Shown: positions 1-8,846 of the stretch, piece by piece
How the letters are laid out: each line of letters starts with the position of its first letter
How positions within the stretch are numbered: position 1 is the first letter of the stretch
Origin: Glomus cerebriforme
Taxonomy: Eukaryota > Glomeromycota > Glomeromycetes > Glomerales > Glomeraceae
DNA: 14,347 nucleotides
Assembly: GCA_003550305.1 (NCBI GenBank)
Contig: QKYT01001050.1
Coordinates: 6,738-21,084, forward strand
Reading direction: 5' to 3'
The notes under the pieces: generated by a model
Databases searched by the model: none
What the model was told of the DNA's origin: nothing
The model's input: the letters and a program-made list of their open reading frames with translations, nothing else
Program-made: the position numbers and the translations under genes

Positions 1-180
1 AAAAAAATGACATGATTTATAAAAAATGAATGACTCATGATTTAAAAAAAATGACTGATCAAGGTTTCTATAATATAAAATACGACTCATGAGTCATGAT
101 TCCATATTATAAATATAAAATATGACTCATGATTTCTGTATTTTTATACAATATAATGATATAAAATTTGATGTTTTGAC
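1..180. repeat. TGACTCATGATT word-repeat block, copy 1
   Basis: A run of short degenerate repeats lies in AT-rich DNA. The core TGACTCATGATT occurs at about 29-41 and 123-135, and a variant reading GACTCATGAGTCATGATT lies near 84-101. Spacer words such as ATAATATAAAAT recur between them. The same words recur at 5420-5600, so this is a dispersed repeat. The core contains ATGACTCAT/ATGAGTCAT, identical to the palindrome bound by Gcn4/AP-1 type bZIP factors. Whether it is bound is unknown, and a decayed repeat family is the simpler reading. Confidence 0.6.
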
Positions 181-577
181 AAAATGTCACAATTTACATC
201 ATAAAGAATAGAATAAATTAAAATTCTGGATAAAAGATATTGAGGTTTTTAACATAACAAAATTATTGTACTAGTAATCTAAAAATGAAACATTTTTTTT
301 TTATTCAAAAATCTATAAAACAAAAAGTTTATAAAGTTAAACACAAATTTATACCTTAATTATTAAAGCACATTCAGTTGAATATACAAATAAATCAAAA
401 AGATTTTATGAAAAGAATAAGAAAATTTTATTTATTATAATTACAAAAACAAATTATTTACTTATAATCTTTAAGAAATTCCAGTTCGGATCCAGGCCAA
501 GCTGGGTCGGGTTACGAAATTAGGGTTAATGGGACATCTACTATATAATAATTAACAAATACTTGAAAAATACTTTA
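181..577. other. 3' flank of the kinase-Sel1 gene, no gene seen
   Basis: No coding signal was found. Minus-strand AATAAA hexamers at about 427-436 could serve polyadenylation of the upstream minus gene, about 140 nt past its stop. A short GC-rich patch at 481-535 (CCAGGCCAAGCTGGGTCGGG) stands out from the surroundings and may be a fragment of a repeat. It contains a single TTAGGG, which is not telomeric on its own. Confidence 0.4.
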
Positions 578-3102
578 CTATAAAAGTTCTTCTAATTCAT
601 ATTGAGCATATTGATTTCCTTGTTCAGCAGATTTTTTATACCAGTAAATTGCTTTATTCATATTTTTTTTAATCCCAGCCCCATTTTTATACATTTCAGC
701 AAGATTAATCTGAGCTAAATTATTTTCCAAATTTGCAGCCTTTTGAAATAATTCAAATGCTTTTTGTTTATCAATACTTATTCCAATTCCATATCTATAA
801 CAGATTCCCAAGTTATTTATTCCATCTGCATTTCCTAAATTCGCAGCTTTTTGATGTAATTCAAATGCTTTTTGCTTATTAATAATCGTTCCAACTCCTT
901 TGCGATAACAGATTCCCAAGTTATTTATTCCATCTGCACTTCCTAAATTTGCAGCCTTTTGATGTAATTCAAATGCTTTTTGTATATCAATACTTGTTCC
1001 AATTCCATTTCTGTAACATATTCCTAAGTAATTTATTCCATCTGCACCTCCTAAATTCGCAGCCTTTTGAAATAATTCAAATGCTTTTTGTTCATCAATA
1101 CTTATTCCAATTCCAAATCTATAACAGGTTCCTAAGTTATTTATTCCATTTGCATTTCCTAAATCTGCAGCCTTTTGATGCAATTTAAATGCTTTTTGTT
1201 TATCAATATTTGTTCCAATTCCTTTTCTATAACAGATTCCTAAGTCATTTATTCCATCTGCATTTCTTAAATTTGCAGCTTTTTGATGTAATTCAAATGC
1301 CTTTTGCTTATCAATATTTGTACCAATTCCATATCTATAATACTTTCCTAAGTTATTTATTCCAATTGTGTTTTCTAAATCTGCAGCCTTCTGATATAAT
1401 TCAAATGCTTTTTGTTTATCAACACTAATTCCAATACCTTTATCATTAAAATCTCCAAGCAAAACAATAGCATTTGAATTATTTTGATTATTTACTAACC
1501 AATTATAAATTTCTGGTAAACTTACATTAATATCATTAAGATAATTGAGAATATTATGTTTTGATTCTTCTATATTTCCTACAATATAAGGAAGAGCAGC
1601 CAGTTCATCAACTATTACACTAAAAGCAATTGCAGATGAAGTGATTTTATTTATAATTTGATCACTTGATGATATTGAAGATTCTATTTCTTTGATACTC
1701 ATTTCTCTAAAATTTTGAATAATTTGAGATAAATCTCCATGTATTGAATTGTTTATAACATTTTCAGGATTTTTAACAACATTTGAAATGAGATGCTGGT
1801 TACTTGATAATTGGATATTTGCATCACAATTATCTTTTATAATGATATTTTCTTTTGTATTAAACACCCTCAATCCATCAACTACCTGATTGATATTTGG
1901 ACGATTATTTGGTTCACTATGCCAACAATCTACAAAAAAAAAAAAAAAAAGAAATTAATTTAAAGACATCACTATTTTATATAAATCATAGGTTAAATAA
2001 TAAATTACCAGTATAAATTTTTATATAATCTTTGGGTGTGTTAGGAATAGGTGTCTCTCTAAGACCTTGTAAAATTTCCAGAGTTAAACCAGCATCGTTT
2101 GGTTCATTACAAAAAGGTGGTCTGCCACTAGATATTTCCCATAAGAGTATACCAGTACTGTAAACATCGCTCTTTTCATTTAATGAATATATTTGTAATT
2201 GGTTATTGCTATTTCTTGTTCGGTTAAATATTTTTGGATCAACATAAGCAACCATTCCGAATATTCTTGACTGAGAGTTGGATGTTTCATCAATCCTTTT
2301 TGATAAACCAAAATCAGCCAGCTTGATGATATTTTGATGGATTAACACATTATTGGAATGCTATTATTAATATTATTAATTGCAGTGAGTATAACAATCA
2401 AATTAAAATATACATTTAAAATATTTAAAATACTCTTTAAAATATAATTACCAAATCACGATGCACAATTCCCTCATCATGTAAGCATGATACGGCATAA
2501 GCTAGTTGAAATGCAAGATTAAATTTATCATTCCAAGTGAGATTCTCAAAATGTTCTTTCAAATAGTTTCGGAGGGTACCACCATTGGCATACTCCATTA
2601 CCAACAAATATTTTTTTCTTTGATTTCCTTTTAAAAGAAAAAATAATTCACAAAGTTAATTAAACTACGTTAAATTTTTCATGAATAATATTAATAAAAT
2701 TTAACATACTTGAACTTAAAGTAGATGTGATACCATAAAAACTGATGATATTATCATGAAAGTCGACTTCACGCTGAAGTTTAATCTAAATAATAGATAG
2801 ACTTTTGTGTTAAAAATGTTATCGTATATATGACGAAATACGTGTTGAATTATAGTTAATTGACTTACCTCACGAACAATTTCTTTAGCTGTGAAGTTAT
2901 TGAAATTAAAAAATGATTTCAGTGCAAAATATTTATTTGAACTTTTACGGTTTGCACGGTAGACTTTTCCGAAGCCTCCGCAACCAATTTCTTGAATATT
3001 ACTAAATTGGTCATATTCGTAATATTTAAAGTAATTCTTCGTGATAGCTTCTTCAATCCAATTAACCCATTCATTAGCTTTAAGTTCGGCGTTATTAGAC
3101 AT
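578..3102 (-). CDS. TKL-type protein kinase with C-terminal Sel1 repeats, five exons
   Basis: Exons on the minus strand are 3102-2869, 2785-2710, 2627-2452, 2360-2009 and 1929-578. All four introns (79-91 nt) are GT..AG and phases agree, giving 729 aa. The kinase domain spans about residues 34-297: Gly loop GCGGFG 40-45, Lys 62 in ALKS, HRDLHSNN with Asp 161 and Asn 166, DFG 178-180, and the C-lobe motif LLWEISSGRPPF. All catalytic residues are present, so it is predicted active. A linker follows, then about eight Sel1 (TPR-like) repeats at 432-729, a protein-binding scaffold. A cytosolic signalling kinase is likely; the substrate is unknown. I chose the ATG at 3102 over an upstream ATG at 3159 because the upstream one overlaps a TATA-like box and the family usually starts near this point. 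Kinase-Sel1 fusions are strongly expanded in Rhizophagus. Confidence 0.9.
640..1440 (-). repeat. 108-bp tandem units encoding Sel1 repeats
   Basis: Within the last exon, seven successive 36-codon units share the pattern QKAFELHQKAANLGNADGIN (one unit shown in part) followed by LGICYRxGIG. The DNA word for QKAF recurs every 108 bp at about 757, 866, 974, 1082, 1190, 1298 and 1406. The units are very similar at DNA level, including many third positions. This points to recent expansion or gene conversion. The last, shorter repeat (residues about 694-729) is more diverged and reads as the ordinary C-terminal Sel1 unit. Confidence 0.85.
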
Positions 3103-3158
3103 TATTGTGTGCAGGAAGTTTATTACTATGAAAAGAAAAAAAAAATTGGGTTTAACCA

Positions 3159-3164
3159 TTTATA
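3159..3164 (-). promoter_or_regulatory. TATA-like box of the kinase-Sel1 gene
   Basis: TATAAA reads on the minus strand about 57-62 nt before the chosen ATG at 3102. The position suits a core promoter with a short leader and argues against the upstream ATG at 3159, which it overlaps. Confidence 0.4.
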
Positions 3165-4034
3165 AATAAACTTGGTATTACCAAAACAAATAGGTTGCGA
3201 AATGTGACTGTCGATCATTTCATTTTTTAATTGGGAGATCTTCCGTCCAGAAAACAGTCAATAATTCTATAAAATGGTTGAATATATAATTAATTATTTT
3301 TCTAAGATTGAGTATCGAGTCATTTTTTGTCGAGTTTAAATGTGATTTTCTTTAATTAAAGTTTGTTAGATGAATTTAATAATATTATAAATCATTTGAT
3401 TAGTGTTATGCAATCTATATAATCTTTATATACATAACATGCATAACAATAGAATAAAATTTGCGTAAAGAATAATCTTGATATTTGAATAATAATAACA
3501 CTGTACTGAACCGCAATAAATTTTACGCTTTATCAAATAAACTTTTAAAATATATATTCTTTTGAAAAGTTCTTATCAATTATGGTTAATATCATACTAC
3601 TATTTAATACTGTTGATTTTTAATTTCCACATTACTTGAAATAAAAATCTGGTCGTGTATATTATGTACAAATTATAAATCTTACATCTACTTTACGAAA
3701 AGAAAAAAAAAATACTAAAACGTTGTTTGATAAAGAAAATTGTAAATAAAAGAAATCAAAGTGGATAATGGCAAATTTTGACTATGGCATTTACTGAATA
3801 TATAAATTTTGTATGAATTTTATTGTGCTGAGGAACTGAGGACATTTATATTTCTATGCATGATGAAATTTTCTGTCACGTGGATGTCACAGGCGTTTCT
3901 CTGTCCAACCAATCAAATCGTATTATGATCACGTGAAATGGATTTTTTCTAATTTTTTTGCACTGGACTCATGACGGTTTCCGTTTCCTAGTTATTTATA
4001 TATTTTCACGTCTTTTGTTTCAATTAAGAAGTAT
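3165..4034. other. Intergenic AT-rich region with E-box/CCAAT cluster
   Basis: No gene is visible on either strand. Two CACGTG palindromes (3877-3882 and 3930-3935) flank a CCAAT motif (3909-3913), and a TATATA stretch follows near 3998. This combination resembles a fungal promoter, but no open frame follows it on the plus strand. The next minus-strand sequence is a decayed kinase, so the cluster may be orphaned. Confidence 0.3.
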
Positions 4035-4260
4035 GCAATTCCTATTTTGTTCCATTAAATAGATCTTTAGGATTTATCCATCCATGTATACCAAAAATTA
4101 TTGCGACACTATCAGATGTTACTGTTGATACGCCAAGATCTTTTATGAAATGTCATTTCTACTTATGAATTATAATCAATACATCAATATCAAAATTAGT
4201 ATGCGCACCCGATTTTATAAAATTTTTCACATCAGATATTATAGAAAATTCATACTCAGA
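4035..4260 (-). pseudogene. Decayed kinase fragment (catalytic to activation loop)
   Basis: On the minus strand, one frame reads VLIIIHK, then two stops, then IKDLGVSTVTSDSV, IFGIHGWINPKDLFNG and another stop. The order matches the family segment NVLIH..IKLADLGVSK...IFGxxxYIDPKxF, meaning the end of the catalytic loop, the DLG/DFG motif and the activation segment. There are at least three in-frame stops and no full domain. No N-lobe was recognised upstream. It lies on the same strand as the intact kinase gene, in keeping with an old tandem duplicate. The similarity is by eye and short; chance in AT-rich DNA is possible but unlikely given the motif order. Confidence 0.5.
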
Positions 4261-5225
4261 ATAAATTCTACCAACATTTATAATTTCGAAAGGATGTTAA
4301 ACTTCACATTTCTATTTTTTTTTAAATATTTGGATACTTCTTTTTTATTAAAAACATGACAAGTTTATTTAGTATTAGTTTTTTTTTTAATAATTGATAA
4401 AAAAAATTAGTCTTTTTTTTCGATTTTACATTTTCTCTATTAAATTTAATTCTTTACATATACAAATATTTAAATTTAAATAAAGACAAAAAAAAAAAAA
4501 TTAATAATAAAATAATTTGCATGATTAAAACAGATGAAAACTGGTTTGCGCTACAAAACTGTTTGAACGATTTATCAGAAAACCCGGTCCAAACTAGCTG
4601 CGAATTTCCGTACAATCCAATTTTTATAAGTCTGTACGTTAAACTTCAGTCTTATATTTATCCATACATTGAACATTTAATTACTATATAACAATATAAT
4701 AAAAATTTATGTACATAATACACATTATTTTCGTCTTTTTCCATTATTACAACTGATTTTTTGGCATCTTTTTTCCACAGATACAGTATATTGTGTGACA
4801 TTAAACTTGTTTAAATAAATTTTTTTGATTGCAAGCATAAAATTTTTTTCATTATTGACTTGACAATATTATGCAAATGTTGCTTTCTAGAAATAATTGA
4901 AATATTTTCCTATTTTAAAAATAATTATGTTTGAATACATCGTGATTAATACTCTTGATAGACAAATGATATAGATTAAAACTTATGCAATTATGATTGC
5001 TTTTATAAAATTTATAAAATTTATGTAATATTCCCTATAAAAATATGAATTATGACTCATAATTATCATAATTAGGAGTTTCTCTGAAATATTATAAAAA
5101 TTATTGTGACTAAAGTATGTTGATTACATTTATTCATCTTCATTTATTGGATGTTTTTCTGGGTCAGGAGTTGATTTAGGAACCAAGTTCTATAATTCTA
5201 ATATAAATAAAATCATCTATTTAAC
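4261..5225. other. Noncoding AT-rich stretch
   Basis: Mostly A/T homopolymer tracts with no supported gene. At 4535-4610 there is a slightly GC-richer patch with related words in both orientations (AAACTGGTTTG, AAACTGTTTG, CCAAACTAGC), possibly a remnant of a small foldback element. A lone TATGACTCATAA occurs near 5050. Confidence 0.3.
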
Positions 5226-5430
5226 ATGATATCCCTGCCATCCATCATTTTTAACGTGAAACAGTATGTCTTAGTTACATATTCAAGACTACAAAATGTA
5301 ATATATTGGTCCATTCATTGGAATGAATTTCGCGTATTACAACTTGTATCAACAGGAACTTATGGTATGGTAATTATTTATCTAGAGACACCAAAAAAAC
5401 TATCATGAAATATTGCTATTGTAAAATAAA
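5226..5430 (+). pseudogene. Possible kinase N-lobe remnant
   Basis: A 60-codon open frame on the plus strand contains FRVLQLVSTGTYGMV, which resembles a kinase glycine loop (second and third Gly kept). It continues after a TGA stop in the same frame as NIAIVK, which resembles the strand with the catalytic lysine (VAIK). No further kinase motifs follow before the TGACTCATGATT repeat. The spacing of the two motifs fits an N-lobe, but the evidence is two short motifs. It could equally be a chance ORF. Confidence 0.3.
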
Positions 5431-5600
5431 TAATATGATTCATGATTTTTTTAAAAAAATGTTATGATTTAAAAAAAATTGCACGACATGGTCCCTATAT
5501 AATATGTGACTCATGATTACTATCTGCTATAATATAAATATGACTCGTGATTTCTATATGATTCACGATTTTCTTAAACTTGATCAATGTTATAATTTAC
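5420..5600. repeat. TGACTCATGATT word-repeat block, copy 2
   Basis: Repeats of ATGATTCATGATTT, GTGACTCATGATTA, ATGACTCGTGATTTCTAT and ATGATTCACGATTT, with ATAATATAAATA between them, match the block at 1-180. The two blocks flank a roughly 5.3-kb interval holding the intact kinase gene. They run in the same orientation. Confidence 0.6.
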
Positions 5601-5748
5601 ATCTCATTATAATGTAAATCTCTTTTCTTAGCCTTAAAGTATTTTTTGTACATAATTTCTTATAAGATAATCTTCCCTTCATCCTCTCTTACTATTTCAG
5701 CCAATGAATTATTTGAAAATGATAGTGGATTATCCATTTTAATCATAC

Positions 5749-5983
5749 TGTTGTAGCCCAAACACTACCATGTCCCAAATCAAACTTGGGAAAACTTTAT
5801 ATCCGAAACTTGACCATGTCCCAAACTAACCCAGTCTTAAATGGTAGTTTGAGACGTCTTAAACATTTAAAATTTACTAGTTTTGTTTGGGATATGGTTA
5901 AATTTCGGACATAGGATTGTCCCAAGTTTGATTTGGGATATCCCAAGTCGGATTCGGGACATGGTTACGTTTGGGCTACAACA
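5749..5983. mobile_element. Foldback MITE-like element
   Basis: The ends are a perfect 15-bp inverted repeat: TGTTGTAGCCCAAAC at 5749-5763 and its complement at 5969-5983. The inverted similarity continues inward, with ACCATGTCCC, CAAACTTGGGA, TGTCCGAAA and ACCATGTCCCAAAC on the left matching complements on the right, so almost the whole element can fold into one hairpin with a loop near 5840-5880. The right arm has an extra copy of an internal TCCCAAATC-type unit. ATAC flanks both sides (5745-5748, 5984-5987), a candidate 4-bp target duplication; TA plus a 16-bp imperfect end is the alternative. It has no coding capacity, so it would depend on a transposase elsewhere. Confidence 0.8.
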
Positions 5984-6014
5984 ATACTATTATGTTTGAG
6001 TATTTGAAAAATAA

Positions 6015-6416
6015 TTAATTTACTGATACAAATTTTGATGGACTGTCTATTTGAACTTTTATGACAACATTATCTTGTATATAAACAGTAACTGCATTAT
6101 TTATTTCTTTTTGAAGTCCTGCATTCATATTATTATTACAAATTTCTTGAAATTGAGATGTAGCTAATTGTATATGATTGGTTATCTAAAATTTTAAAAA
6201 GATAATTACCAGCATAAAGATTAGAATATCAACGGTGTTACAAGGACAATCGTTTCACGATGTTCTTGTGCAATACAGTACCTCAATCATTAAATAATGT
6301 TTATAATCTCTATTTATAAATGGTGGTGATATCTCCTAAAAAAGGACGCCTAAACCAAAGATATCATACAATTCTCCATTCAGTTTAAGTGGATTGAGCC
6401 AATATAAATCAATCCT
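6015..6416 (-). pseudogene. TKL kinase C-lobe pseudogene
   Basis: On the minus strand, the frame from 6416 reads LNPLKLNGELYDIFGLGVLF, stop, EISPPFINRDY, YLMIEVL. This matches the family C-lobe KLNEKSDVYSxGVLLWEIS..PPF. The stop (TAG, 6338-6336) replaces the invariant Trp codon TGG of LLWEIS. After frameshifts, HRETIVLVTP and then SNLYA parallel the family REExVPDTP and YxxLYT. A GT donor follows at 6209, at the same place and phase (G|GT after the LYA/LYT codon) as intron 4 of the intact gene. The next acceptor-like AG is only 24 nt on, so the intron is truncated. A 56-codon frame then runs to TAA at 6015 and has no recognised similarity. Clearly dead. Confidence 0.75.
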
Positions 6417-6726
6417 TAGAATGATGTCTATGGTTTTTTATAATCATATTTTATTTTGTGCAAAATGACCATATAATGATATTTGTGATAATTTTTTATA
6501 GGATAAAATAACAAAGCAAGATGAATTATTGAAAGAAATCAATGGATCAGTACTTCATTCTAAGAATGTATCTGTCTGCTGTCTGACAAGTATTAAAAAA
6601 ACCTAAATTAGAATAATAGCAGTCTTTTTTAAATTAATTAGTTTAGATTTTAATTTGTAAAGTTCTGATTCTTGATTTTTTTAGAAGTTAAATAAATAAT
6701 TTTCATTTTACAATTTCACAATTATA
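6417..6726. other. Intergenic, no clear gene
   Basis: A plus-strand segment after an acceptor-like TTTTTTATAG at about 6493-6502 stays open for about 34 codons (begins DKITKQDELLKEI, to a stop near 6605). It has no recognisable domain. The rest is AT-rich without structure. Confidence 0.25.
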
Positions 6727-7241
6727 GTCACCAGACGGTGAATGATGCTGAAAGTGCGAAGAGGAAACCATCACGCCTATCATCTGATGGTGACTTCCTC
6801 AAAGCAATCCTGTCTGCTGGTCTAACCACCAGGTGATCAGCTAACAGAAACGAGATCTCACTTAGCCACCAGGTGGTGAACTTTCTACTTGTAAAGGTAG
6901 GCCATCAAGTTTCATGCGTTCACCTGATGATGAATTGGTGATGCCGTGATGGTTAATGTCATCTGACTTGGCCGGAACTGGTTAACTTTTTGTTGCATTT
7001 TTTTTGTACATTAGATTAGCTTTTGGCAACTCCGGCCACCTACAGCCAGTCCCCAAGGTCCAAGGGACTGTTCCTTGGCTGCTAGCCCAAGGTTTAGATT
7101 AGCCCCCTAGTTCAACCCGAGGGCCTGGCTCTTGGGGACCGGTTTCCAAGCACGGCGACTGGGGCTAGAAAGCAAAAAATGAGAAGAAGGCGAATTGGTA
7201 CGCAAGCTCACTGTAAATGAGTCGACCTGTAGGTTCGAATC
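6727..7241. mobile_element. GC-rich insertion flanked by 8-bp direct repeats
   Basis: CAATTATA occurs at 6719-6726 and again at 7242-7249. The base composition changes sharply exactly between these two copies: the inside is much richer in G+C than any other part of the window. This is what a target-site duplication around an inserted element looks like. Inside are CACCAGGTGGTGA-type words (6728-6934), a near-palindromic pair CCGGAACTGG/CAACTCCGG (about 6973-7036), a 14-bp inverted pair (7044-7057 with 7131-7144, two mismatches), and a tRNA-like 3' end. There is no coding frame. A SINE or composite nonautonomous element is the best guess. CAATTATA is AT-rich, so a chance match is possible. Confidence 0.5.
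6728..6934. repeat. CACCAGGTG palindromic word cluster
   Basis: Five related words occur in about 200 bp: TCACCAGACGGTGA (6728), CATCTGATGGTGA (6781), CCACCAGGTGATCAG (6826), CCACCAGGTGGTGAA (6866) and TTCACCTGATGATGAA (6919). Each has TCACC/GGTGA or CATC/GATG arms around a 4-nt centre, so each can form a small hairpin. Confidence 0.55.
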
Positions 7242-7252
7242 CAATTATATAA
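7181..7252 (+). ncRNA. tRNA-Tyr-like pseudogene / Pol III promoter
   Basis: An A-box-like AGGCGAATTGG (7188-7198) is followed 33 nt later by a perfect B box GGTTCGAATCC (7232-7242). Between them lies an anticodon arm GCTCA/TGAGT (7206-7210, 7218-7222) with the 7-nt loop CTGTAAA, giving anticodon GTA (Tyr, 7213-7215). The T stem has four of five pairs. The acceptor arm (7181-7187 against 7246-7252) does not pair and the D stem is weak, so it is not a functional tRNA. A T run at 7253-7257 could stop Pol III. Best read as a tRNA-derived promoter of a SINE-like element or a decayed tRNA copy. Confidence 0.6.
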
Positions 7253-7332
7253 TTTTTAAACCTTTTATTCTTTAGGTTCATCTTAAGGAAGTGGTCTTAA
7301 TATAATTTAAATATTGAGATATTTTTACATCA

Positions 7333-8478
7333 TTAACATGAGCTAACAGGTACATGTAAAATGTAATAGAGCATTTTCGTTTGTTTTGATTCATGTGAAA
7401 AAAAGTCAGAAAATAATAAGCAATCACTAAATTCTTGAAAAAAATTACCCAAAAATTCTACAAAATTTTCTTTAGCAAGCCAATTAATCCCACTCATAAT
7501 CTCATCCAAAAATCTATAAAATGATTTATAGAACTATAGGGAAGTATAATAGATTTGATACTCCTTCATCTACTGATGCCAGATTTCATAAATGAAAACC
7601 TAACGTCTTCTATGTCACTTCTGTATTTCTTATTCTCTCCAACTCTTTACTGAGATTTTATTAGGTCCACAAGGTATTGGGCAAAACTCAATGTAAATAT
7701 CTCTTTTTTACTGTGACTTACTGTGCCAAATCATACGATAAATAACTGTAAAACAGCGGAATTGACGACGTTTATGATTTTCTCAGAAAAATCAATATGT
7801 TGATATATAACAAGAAGAGAAATATGTCCGAAATTTTCATGGGACAACTGTAGAACGGGAAGCAAAATCAATCATGTCATTGATTTTTTTATTTACAGAA
7901 ATTTTTCAATGATTTTGATTGATAATTTTTCTCTCTTGATGAAATTAAGTATTAAAGTCTATGATAGTGTGGATATGAATGATGAGTAATTTTCTAATGA
8001 AAACTCTGAACTCAAATCATCCAATAATCTTTCTATTAGTATTGAAATTAAGCAAATATTAATAAAATCTATATATCTTTTTACTTCCTCTGAAAAAAAT
8101 AAATCCATTCGTAATACTTCAATAATTTTTCAACTACCAAGATTTTTTTCATAATAAATTTCTATCACTATGTTTGAAAATAACCTTTTAAGTTTATTAT
8201 TAAAAGATAATTATTTTCCGCATTCTCTTAAAGTATCTTTAATGGTTTTTTATAACTTGTAAAACTTCATAATCATCCACACTAAAAGCATATGTTATAG
8301 GATTTTTTTTTATCATTATTGCATTTTTAATTGTTATACCAAAAATTATTTTCCCTGCAATATACAGTAGATGACAACCATCACCACTATTCTTCACTTT
8401 TACTATATTATTTTTATTATCAAACATTAAATTAAGATTTTCTATTTTAATATGATTATCAACAAATCTTCCAGTGTT
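7333..8478 (-). pseudogene. Decayed gene of unknown family
   Basis: The best part is an open minus-strand frame at 8478-8239 (79 codons, includes NSGDGCHLLYIAGKIIFGIT and AFSVDDYEVLQVIKN). A one-base shift at about 8241 leads into IKDTLRECGK, stop, LSFNNKLKRLFSNIVIEIYY, stop, then a run of about 50 codons from KIIEVLRMDLFFSEEVKRYI to a stop near 7960. The same frame stays protein-like, with scattered stops, to about 7560. A second shift gives about 50 open codons including MSGINWLAKENFVEFLG, ending at 7333. Total decay is at least six stops and two shifts. I do not recognise the family. The part above 7960 is convincing as former coding sequence; the rest is weaker, since AT-rich DNA often gives such peptides. 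Confidence 0.45.
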
Positions 8479-8846
8479 TTAATTTAATAACTACAAATTT
8501 TATCCTGGTTATGTACCACATGTAAATTAAAATAAATAAAATGATCTACGACTTTACAAATCAAAATTCTCTATTGTATATAATAATCCAAGGTAAGTAT
8601 CAGCTGATAAATTTTGAATTTTTCAATAAAATACAAAATTTAAAACTATTTATTAAAATATAATAATGCAGGTAAAAGTGTAAAATAGTAGTGTTTATTT
8701 AAATAAATAAATAATTAAATGTATTGTTATGTTTTATAATGAATAAAAATTTAAAAAACAAAATAAATCATAGATAAATTTCTGACAATTATTATATTTA
8801 TGCATGATAATGAAAAAATTTAAATTAAATAACTTAAGCTTGCACG

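Noticed and set aside
515..535. Telomere-like TTAGGG
   Set aside because: It is a single copy within a GC-rich patch, with no tandem array.
949..1428. Two 79-codon plus-strand frames in tandem
   Set aside because: They are antisense shadows of the Sel1 repeats, which is why they have the same 108-bp period; the minus frame carries the real domain.
3103..3159. Upstream ATG giving a hydrophobic 19-residue extension on the kinase-Sel1 protein
   Set aside because: It overlaps the TATA-like box, and a secreted cytoplasmic-type kinase is unlikely; the ATG at 3102 fits the family start.
4150..4359. 69-codon plus-strand frame
   Set aside because: It lies antisense to the decayed kinase and is made of AT-rich codons without any domain.
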